DNA of 11,757 nucleotides from Acidobacteriota bacterium (lineage in GTDB: Bacteria; Acidobacteriota; Terriglobia; UBA7540; JAPUME01), in contig JAPUME010000149.1 in NCBI GenBank assembly GCA_027294185.1, positions 1-11,757 of the forward strand. Direction: 5' to 3'. The notes beneath the pieces were generated by a model. The model worked only from the letters and a program-made list of their open reading frames with translations. It did not search any database and had not been told where the DNA came from. Within the stretch, counting starts at the first letter, position 1. The number at the start of each line of letters is the position of its first letter. Positions 7,047-11,757 of the stretch are shown here, piece by piece. A program made the position numbers and the translations under genes.

Positions 7047-7448
7047 TCAGTTACTCATCGATGTGATGCGCTCGGGACGAATCCTGTAGATGACCCGCAC
7101 GTCGCCGGGCTGGTGATAAGGGTAGTTGTCCAGGCCCAGGTACTTTTTCGCGAGGCGGTCGAGTTGCTTGCTCGCGCCATCTTCTGTAACCTCGACGACT
7201 TTCCCCCGAACCTCCAGGTAACGGTAGGGATTGTCCGGGTCTTGAATCGAGAGGGATACGCTGGGCCGTTCACGCATGTTCTTATCCTTGCGCCGCCCTT
7301 TGGCTGAATTCACCACGACATGATCGTTTTCGAACTCGCACCAGACGGGTGTGACCTGCGGTGTGCCGTCCGGCATCAGCGTTGCCAGGTGAGCAAAGGC
7401 CTTTTTCTGGAAAAGGTCGAGAAAAGCTTCCGGGATGACTCCTGCCAT
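7047..7448 (-). CDS. PPOX/split-barrel class F420-dependent oxidoreductase (FDOR-B type)
   Basis: This is a small 133-residue split beta-barrel protein of the pyridoxamine 5'-phosphate oxidase-like superfamily, in the group that includes F420-binding Rv1155-type proteins. Seen directly: AHLATLMPDGTPQVTPVW (residues 19-36), the first barrel strands; VVVNSAKGRRKDKNMRERPSV (44-64), whose basic RRKDKN segment corresponds to the cofactor phosphate/glutamate-tail contact in FDOR-B proteins; and NPYRYLEVRGKVVEV (73-87). Such proteins reduce small molecules with F420H2, or bind FMN or heme in some cases; the substrate is unknown. The frame is open to 7535, but ATG 7448 is chosen because GGAGGT lies 5 nt upstream and the preceding 29 residues are not conserved-looking. 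The nearby cof genes support F420 as the cofactor. A TAGAAT-like -10 lies about 40 nt upstream of the start. Confidence 0.86.
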   Translation of the reverse strand: MAGVIPEAFLDLFQKKAFAHLATLMPDGTPQVTPVWCEFENDHVVVNSAKGRRKDKNMRERPSVSLSIQDPDNPYRYLEVRGKVVEVTEDGASKQLDRLAKKYLGLDNYPYHQPGDVRVIYRIRPERITSMSN

Positions 7449-7453
7449 AAGAC

Positions 7454-7459
7454 ACCTCC
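7454..7459 (-). promoter_or_regulatory. Ribosome binding site deciding the start at 7448
   Basis: GGAGGT on the minus strand, 5 nt before ATG 7448. It marks the start of the split-barrel protein and argues against the longer open frame reaching 7535. Confidence 0.65.
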
Positions 7460-7485
7460 GTGATTGGGAAGAGTTTGAGAGATTC

Positions 7486-7491
7486 ATTCTA
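7486..7491 (-). promoter_or_regulatory. Possible -10 element for the split-barrel gene
   Basis: On the minus strand this reads TAGAAT, five of six matches to the sigma-70 -10 consensus, ending 37 nt before the ATG. A TTCCCA lies 18 nt further upstream as a poor -35. The spacing gives a plausible short leader containing the GGAGGT site. This is weak evidence from pattern matching only. Confidence 0.25.
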
Positions 7492-7643
7492 GGCGATTCG
7501 CTTGATCTGTGGGAAGGAAAATTGTCCGGGCCCACGTCCAGCCTGGCTCGGCCTTCCGGATGCCTCTCGACCCTGGCGGAGGGTGCTTCCGTAGGCTGAT
7601 CTTCTCATTCCGCCCCACGGGCCCGCCGCTCACGCGAATTGGC

Positions 7644-7673
7644 TTGACACTCCTTTCTTTGCCAAGCGATGAT
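7644..7673 (+). promoter_or_regulatory. Candidate sigma-70 promoter for the YyaL-like gene
   Basis: A perfect TTGACA (7644-7649) is followed after 18 nt by GATGAT (7668-7673), four of six matches to the -10 consensus. Transcription would start near 7680, leaving a leader of roughly 14 nt before GTG 7694 with only a weak GGG as ribosome site. Confidence 0.35.
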
Positions 7674-7693
7674 CAGAGTCAGCAGGGCTGGAC

Positions 7694-9988
7694 GTGAAAA
7701 CTCTCAAAAATCCACGCAAATTATTATCTGGGACTGTCTTTATTCTGGCGCTGGCAGTATTGCCTTTCGGGTGGTGGAGTATGTCAAACGGCAATTCCAA
7801 AGAAATTGAAGTCGAGGGCGCCCTGTGCGCCGAGGGCCAGAGCCCGAACCGGCTGGCCCGCGAGAAGAGCCCCTATCTGCTTCAGCATGCCTGTAATCCT
7901 GTCGACTGGTACTCCTGGGGCGAGGAGGCTTTCCAAAAGGCCCGCGAGGAAGAGAAACCGATTTTCCTCTCCATCGGATACTCCACCTGCCATTGGTGCC
8001 ATGTGATGGAGCGGGAATCGTTTGAGAAGGAAGAGATTGCCGCCATCATGAACGAGCATTTTGTGTCGATCAAGGTGGACCGGGAGGAGCTCCCGAACGT
8101 CGATCGCGTGTACATGACCTTCGTTCAGGTTTCGACCGGCAGCGGTGGCTGGCCCATGTCGGTGTTCCTGGACCCGACGCTCCAACCCTTTTTCGGAGGC
8201 ACCTACTATCCGCCGGAATCGCGCATGGGAATGCCCGGATTCAAAGATATTCTGCTTCGAATTGGCGAGGCCTGGAAGAAAGACCGGGAAAATCTAATGA
8301 ACATGGCGGCCCAGAACATCAACGCCCTCCGCGCCCAGATCGAGACCTCGGGGGAAATCGAAGAGCTGTCCGTTTCCCTTCTCGACGGGGGCTTCGGCTA
8401 TTTCCGGCAGAGTTATGACACACGCCTCGGCGGATTCGGAGGCGCGCCGAAGTTTCCCCGGCCGGTGAATTTCAATTTCCTGCTTCGCTATCACGCGCGA
8501 ACGGGCAACGAATCAGCTCTTCAGATGACGCTCCATACTCTCCGGGAGATGGCAAAGGGAGGGATGTACGACCATATCGGCGGCGGGTTTCACCGTTACT
8601 CGGTGGATGCCCGCTGGCACGTGCCTCACTTTGAAAAAATGCTTTACGACCAGGGCCAATTGGCGGTCTCCTACCTCGAGGCGTACCAGATTACGCAGGA
8701 AGAGGTTTACGCCGGCGTCGCACGCGACGTGCTGGACTATGTCCTTCGCGACATGACCCACCCCGAGGGCGGTTTCTACTCCGCCGAGGATGCCGACAGC
8801 GTGATCGACCCATCCCATCCGGAGGAGAAGGGCGAAGGAGTTTTCTACGTCTGGACCCAGAAAGAGATTGAAGAGATCGTTGGAGAAGAGGGTGCGAAGC
8901 TTTTCATTTCGCACTATGGCGTAAGTTCGGCAGGAAACGTACTGGCCGACCCACACGAGGAGTTTCAGGGTAAGAACATTCTTTACGTTGCCCACTCGCT
9001 CGAAGAGACGGCTCGCAGCGCGGGAAAGTCGACCGAGGAAGCGGATCAGATTCTCTCGGCCGCACGGAAGAAACTCTTCGAGGTCCGAGGGTCGCGTACC
9101 CGGCCTCATCTCGACGACAAGGTTCTTGCCGGCTGGAACGGCTTGATGATTTCAGCAATGGCGCGCGGGTCGCAGGTTCTGGGCGAGGCCCGGTACCTCG
9201 AAGCCGCCCGCCGGGCCGGCTCGATGATTCTGGAGAAGCTCCACAACCCGTCCTCCGGCCGGCTCCAGCGGCGGTTCCGGGACGGCGAGGCCGCCTTTGA
9301 GGCCGCGGCGGAAGACTACGCATTCTTCATTCAGGGGTTGTTGGATCTCTACGAGGCGTCCTTCGAGATTCACTGGCTCCAGTCGGCTATGAGCCTGCAA
9401 GAGAAGCAACTGGAGCTATTCTGGGACCCGAAAGACGGAGGGTTTTACAGCGGAACGGGCCAGGACCCTTCCATCCTCCTGCGGATGAAGGAGGACTACG
9501 ACGGCGCCGAGCCGAGCGCCAATTCCATCAGCGTGCTAAACCTGTTGCGGCTGGCTCAGATAACGGACAACGACGAGTGGCGGCAGAAAGCCGAAAAGGG
9601 GATTGCTGTCTTTTCCTCACGGCTCAAATCGTTTCCACAGGCCATGCCGCAGATGCTGGCCGCGCTGGACTACTACCTGTCCAAGCCCAAGCAAATTATC
9701 CTGGCTGGGACCGCGGGTGGCGACGATACGAAGGCCATGCTCAAGGTCGTCCACGGGCGTTTCCTTCCCAATAAGATTCTTCTGTTGGCCGACGGAGCCG
9801 AGGGCCAGAAGGAATTGTCGCGGTTGCTTCCGGTCATCTCGACGATGACGCCGCTCAAGGGAAAAGCCACCGCCTATGTTTGCGAGAATTACACCTGTCA
9901 ACTGCCGACCAGCGACCCGGCCGTGGTGGCCGAACTGCTCCGGGGCGCGACGCCCCAGACTGTGGGGAGCCGCCCCGCCCGGCCTTAA
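7694..9988 (+). CDS. YyaL/SPATA20-type protein: DUF255 thioredoxin domain plus alpha/alpha barrel, with N-terminal membrane segment
   Basis: This 764-residue protein belongs to the widespread thioredoxin-domain family of B. subtilis YyaL and animal SPATA20, whose reaction is not established. Residues about 52-215 form the DUF255 thioredoxin-like domain: [21 protein letters not shown], then STCHWCHVM with the CxxC cysteines 99 and 102, [10 protein letters not shown], and [10 protein letters not shown] with [10 protein letters not shown]. The remainder has the six-hairpin (alpha/alpha) barrel signatures [51 protein letters not shown] and LAGWNGLMI. Unlike most relatives, which start close to the NRL motif, it has about 50 extra residues with a hydrophobic run (about 11-28, [18 protein letters not shown]) after KTLKNPRK. 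This looks like a signal peptide or membrane anchor. GTG 7694 is needed to include it. An in-frame ATG at 7781 would give a soluble form, but the upstream codons look genuinely coding. Confidence 0.9.
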   Translation: MKTLKNPRKLLSGTVFILALAVLPFGWWSMSNGNSKEIEVEGALCAEGQSPNRLAREKSPYLLQHACNPVDWYSWGEEAFQKAREEEKPIFLSIGYSTCHWCHVMERESFEKEEIAAIMNEHFVSIKVDREELPNVDRVYMTFVQVSTGSGGWPMSVFLDPTLQPFFGGTYYPPESRMGMPGFKDILLRIGEAWKKDRENLMNMAAQNINALRAQIETSGEIEELSVSLLDGGFGYFRQSYDTRLGGFGGAPKFPRPVNFNFLLRYHARTGNESALQMTLHTLREMAKGGMYDHIGGGFHRYSVDARWHVPHFEKMLYDQGQLAVSYLEAYQITQEEVYAGVARDVLDYVLRDMTHPEGGFYSAEDADSVIDPSHPEEKGEGVFYVWTQKEIEEIVGEEGAKLFISHYGVSSAGNVLADPHEEFQGKNILYVAHSLEETARSAGKSTEEADQILSAARKKLFEVRGSRTRPHLDDKVLAGWNGLMISAMARGSQVLGEARYLEAARRAGSMILEKLHNPSSGRLQRRFRDGEAAFEAAAEDYAFFIQGLLDLYEASFEIHWLQSAMSLQEKQLELFWDPKDGGFYSGTGQDPSILLRMKEDYDGAEPSANSISVLNLLRLAQITDNDEWRQKAEKGIAVFSSRLKSFPQAMPQMLAALDYYLSKPKQIILAGTAGGDDTKAMLKVVHGRFLPNKILLLADGAEGQKELSRLLPVISTMTPLKGKATAYVCENYTCQLPTSDPAVVAELLRGATPQTVGSRPARP

Positions 9989-10003
9989 AGCCCTTGATAC
10001 ACC

Positions 10004-10027
10004 GCCACACTGCCACACTGCCGCACG
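10004..10027. repeat. Short tandem repeat, 8-nt unit
   Basis: Two perfect copies of GCCACACT (10004-10011 and 10012-10019) are followed by a degenerate third, GCCGCACG (10020-10027), shortly after the YyaL-like gene stop. It is probably a minor slippage repeat. Confidence 0.6.
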
Positions 10028-10166
10028 GCAGGAGAGATTCCAGCAGCGGTGGTGAGAGTAGGCAGTATTCCGGGAAATACCAGACCAGTCTGCCACTGCG
10101 CAGTTCCAGGGGTAAATGCTCCCGGGGCAAGGCGTGCACATCGGCCCTGGATGCCCACCGGCCCAC

Positions 10167-10170
10167 GAGG
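10167..10170 (+). promoter_or_regulatory. Ribosome binding site deciding the start at 10178
   Basis: GAGG, 7 nt before ATG 10178. It coincides with the onset of a classic signal sequence and selects this start over the upstream in-frame GTG at 10049. Confidence 0.45.
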
Positions 10171-10177
10171 CGATAGA

Positions 10178-11503
10178 ATGCCTTCCAGTAACCGATACCG
10201 TCCCCTCCTCTACCTGTTTCTACTCCTTTCTTGCGGGGTCCGACTCTATGCTGAGAGCCGGGAACTCCGCTTTGAGCTGGATACGCCGGGCGAGGTGATC
10301 GCAGAAATCACGGCCTCGGCTCCCAGCACATCCTGGGAGCGGTCGGGTGCGGAAGCCGCTGTTGCAACCGTTTATGTGGATGGTCGCTACAATCAGGATT
10401 TGATCCTTTTCCAGGGATCTCAGCCCTGGACGTACCGCGTTTTTCTGGGGCCATTGGAAGCAGGAACCCATGGGGTGCGGGTCGTGCAGAATTCACGCTG
10501 GTCCGCTCCGGGCGCCGGTTTGCGCGTCGACGAGATCCGCGCTCGGGTTGTGGCGGCCGACGCCCCCGGCTATCGCGCTCTGGCGCATGCGCCTATTCTC
10601 TACGCCCGCGCCGATACACTGGGCCGTTTCTCGGATGTTCCCCTGCTGATATGGTACGAGCAGGATTCAAGCCCTGAGGGTGAGGTTCTTCAATACAGTG
10701 TCATCTTCAGTAACGAGGATGGGGGTACCCCTACGGATGCCCTGATGGCACGCTGGGGCCGTGCCACTGACATTGAATACGTTTACCGCGTGAGGCTGGA
10801 CTCCCACGGCGACGTGCAAGAAGAGTTGTTTCAGGGACCCTCGCACAAGGAGGCGACCTTCCGAGGGCGGCGGATGGCCCGTCACCCGTACCTCCTTATT
10901 GCGACACGGAACAATATGTTTGTGGATACCGGCTTTTCTCCGCTTCAGTTCCACCTCGCCCCTGTGGGGGCCGATTTGGATGGGAATTCGCGCGAAGAGT
11001 TGATGGACCGGTTTCCCTGGACTTACCGGATTATGGCTCAGGAATTGGAACGCGAAGGGAAGTTACGGCCTTATGGCATACGCAACGGACCTGCGGTGAG
11101 TGATCCCCGCCAGTATCTCTATGTGGAGTTGCGCGCCGAGCACCGGAACAGCGGCTCGACGGCCTGGGTAAAGCTCAAGGGACAAAGCCGTTGGCACAGT
11201 TCGCATAAAGGACGGGATGAGTTTGCCATCTCACGCAACGGATGGTTCCGCACTACAGTCGAGCTTCCTTCCGGCACGGCGGAGGAGGACATTGAGCTTA
11301 TCGCTTTTCAATGCCTTGATTTGCGGGCGGCGGATGCGGGCGGCGCAAGGGACGACGGGAAATGTGACCTGCAAGAAGTGCGAAAGGTTTTTCTGCTCGA
11401 CTCCGAGTACCGTCCGGGACGAAACCTGCTGGGGAACTCCACTCCAGTGTCGCTTCGGCCCGGAGAAATGGTTGCGTTCCCTCTTGGCAGTCTTGAAGAT
11501 TAG
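10178..11503 (+). CDS. Exported protein or lipoprotein of unknown function
   Basis: I do not recognise this 441-residue protein. It begins with a clear export signal: a basic N-terminus, the hydrophobic run LLYLFLLLSC, then GVRLYAES. Cleavage could follow LYA (about residue 25), or LLSC could serve as a lipobox with Cys19 lipidated. The mature part is dominated by beta-strand-like segments, for example VATVYVDGRYNQDLILFQG followed by WTYRVFLGPLEAGTHGVRVV, reminiscent of a carbohydrate-binding or Ig-like sandwich. In the middle is a distinctive VGADLDGNSREELMDRFPWTYRIM segment, and further on VELRAEHRNSGSTAWVKLKG and a WFRTTVELPSG stretch. No catalytic motif is recognised. The start has GAGG at 7 nt. 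It is on the same strand as the YyaL-like gene, 189 nt downstream, and 80 nt before the radical SAM-like gene. An extracytoplasmic binding or structural role is inference. Confidence 0.8.
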   Translation: MPSSNRYRPLLYLFLLLSCGVRLYAESRELRFELDTPGEVIAEITASAPSTSWERSGAEAAVATVYVDGRYNQDLILFQGSQPWTYRVFLGPLEAGTHGVRVVQNSRWSAPGAGLRVDEIRARVVAADAPGYRALAHAPILYARADTLGRFSDVPLLIWYEQDSSPEGEVLQYSVIFSNEDGGTPTDALMARWGRATDIEYVYRVRLDSHGDVQEELFQGPSHKEATFRGRRMARHPYLLIATRNNMFVDTGFSPLQFHLAPVGADLDGNSREELMDRFPWTYRIMAQELEREGKLRPYGIRNGPAVSDPRQYLYVELRAEHRNSGSTAWVKLKGQSRWHSSHKGRDEFAISRNGWFRTTVELPSGTAEEDIELIAFQCLDLRAADAGGARDDGKCDLQEVRKVFLLDSEYRPGRNLLGNSTPVSLRPGEMVAFPLGSLED

Positions 11504-11546
11504 CCGGGAGCCTGCCGGGTACAGAGAGGATTACGCATCGGAAATG

Positions 11547-11555
11547 TGCTAGGAT
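11547..11555 (+). promoter_or_regulatory. Candidate extended -10 promoter before the last gene
   Basis: TGCTAGGAT fits an extended -10 (TGn plus TAGGAT, four of six matches). It lies 28 nt before ATG 11584, and no good -35 is visible upstream. If real, the last gene has its own promoter in the 80-nt gap rather than depending on the gene before it. Confidence 0.3.
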
Positions 11556-11583
11556 CAAAGTCAAACTACAGCATTCGAAAGTC

Positions 11584-11757
11584 ATGGGAAACTCACTACA
11601 GGTCGTTTTAATTTCCACCTATGAACTGGGCCGCCAGCCATTCGGGTTAGCCTCCCCGGCCGCCTGGTTGCGGCGGGAGGGCGCAACGGTCACCTGCCTC
11701 GATCTGGCGAAGCAATCGCTCCGGGCCGAAACGATTCGTTCGGCTGACCTCGTGGCC
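11584..11757 (+). CDS. N-terminus of a probable B12-binding-domain radical SAM protein (3' truncated by window edge)
   Basis: Fifty-eight residues are visible before the window ends. They read VVLISTYELGRQPFGLASPAAWL, then GATVTCLDLAKQSL and IRSADLVA, a Rossmann-like beta-alpha-beta start. From memory, the LISTYELG-QP---ASPAA-L pattern with a following V-CLDL strand matches the cobalamin-binding-like N-terminal domain of a radical SAM family that NCBI names for its CUAEP/CCAEP C-terminal tail. In some members that tail carries selenocysteine. Neither the radical SAM CX3CX2C motif nor the tail is in this window, so the assignment rests on the N-terminus alone. ATG 11584 is the start that includes the first beta-strand; the ribosome site is weak (CGAAAG). 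Confidence 0.6.
   Translation, partial: MGNSLQVVLISTYELGRQPFGLASPAAWLRREGATVTCLDLAKQSLRAETIRSADLVA

Larger units (their letters stand above)
9989..10177 (+). other. Intergenic region before the exported unknown gene
   Basis: This region holds a short tandem repeat (10004-10027) and a small inverted repeat, GTATT (10065-10069) with AATAC (10076-10080). No clear promoter or terminator is visible. The frame of the downstream gene stays open from 10049, but the translation before 10178 is rich in Pro, Arg and Cys without pattern and is not supported as coding. Confidence 0.35.

Noticed and set aside
10049..10177. Extension of the exported protein upstream to GTG 10049
   Set aside because: It would bury the signal peptide inside the protein, and the extra residues look non-coding; GAGG before ATG 10178 supports the later start.

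Overview
The window is a piece of a high-GC bacterial chromosome carrying a complete or nearly complete set of genes for making the deazaflavin cofactor F420. Next to it lie a likely F420-using enzyme and several exported or membrane proteins. Frequent GTG starts, separate cofG and cofH genes rather than an actinobacterial fbiC fusion, and secreted PQQ-like propellers with a 'DWPEWRG' N-terminus suggest an environmental bacterium of the Acidobacteriota type. That placement is inference from gene style only; no rRNA or other phylogenetic marker is present. I see no mobile elements, CRISPR arrays, tRNAs or rRNAs.

Layout. (1) Positions 1-2136, plus strand: the 3' end of cofE, then cofD and cofC, closely packed. 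These make the phosphoenolpyruvyl/lactyl-type donor, attach it to Fo and add glutamate. (2) 2323-2907, plus strand: a two-helix membrane protein of unknown function, 186 nt after cofC. (3) 2937-5360, minus strand: cofG followed 12 nt later by cofH, the two radical SAM enzymes that make Fo from tyrosine and the ribityl-diaminouracil intermediate. They converge on the cofEDC group with only 29 nt between the inner stop codons. (4) 5634-6977, plus strand: a secreted PQQ-like beta-propeller with a perfect Shine-Dalgarno, divergent from cofG. (5) 7047-7448, minus strand: a small split-barrel (PPOX/FDOR-B type) flavin/deazaflavin oxidoreductase. (6) 7694-9988, plus strand: a large YyaL/SPATA20-type protein (DUF255 thioredoxin domain plus alpha/alpha-barrel) with an unusual N-terminal membrane/signal segment. 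(7) 10178-11503, plus strand: an exported protein or lipoprotein I do not recognise. (8) From 11584 off the right edge: the N-terminus of what looks like a B12-binding-domain radical SAM protein.

Working together: CofG and CofH make Fo; CofC activates a three-carbon phospho-acid with GTP; CofD transfers it to Fo; CofE adds glutamate. The split-barrel protein at 7047-7448 is a plausible local consumer of F420. The unknown membrane protein, the propeller, the YyaL-like protein and the 10178-11503 protein have no established F420 role, and their association is positional only.
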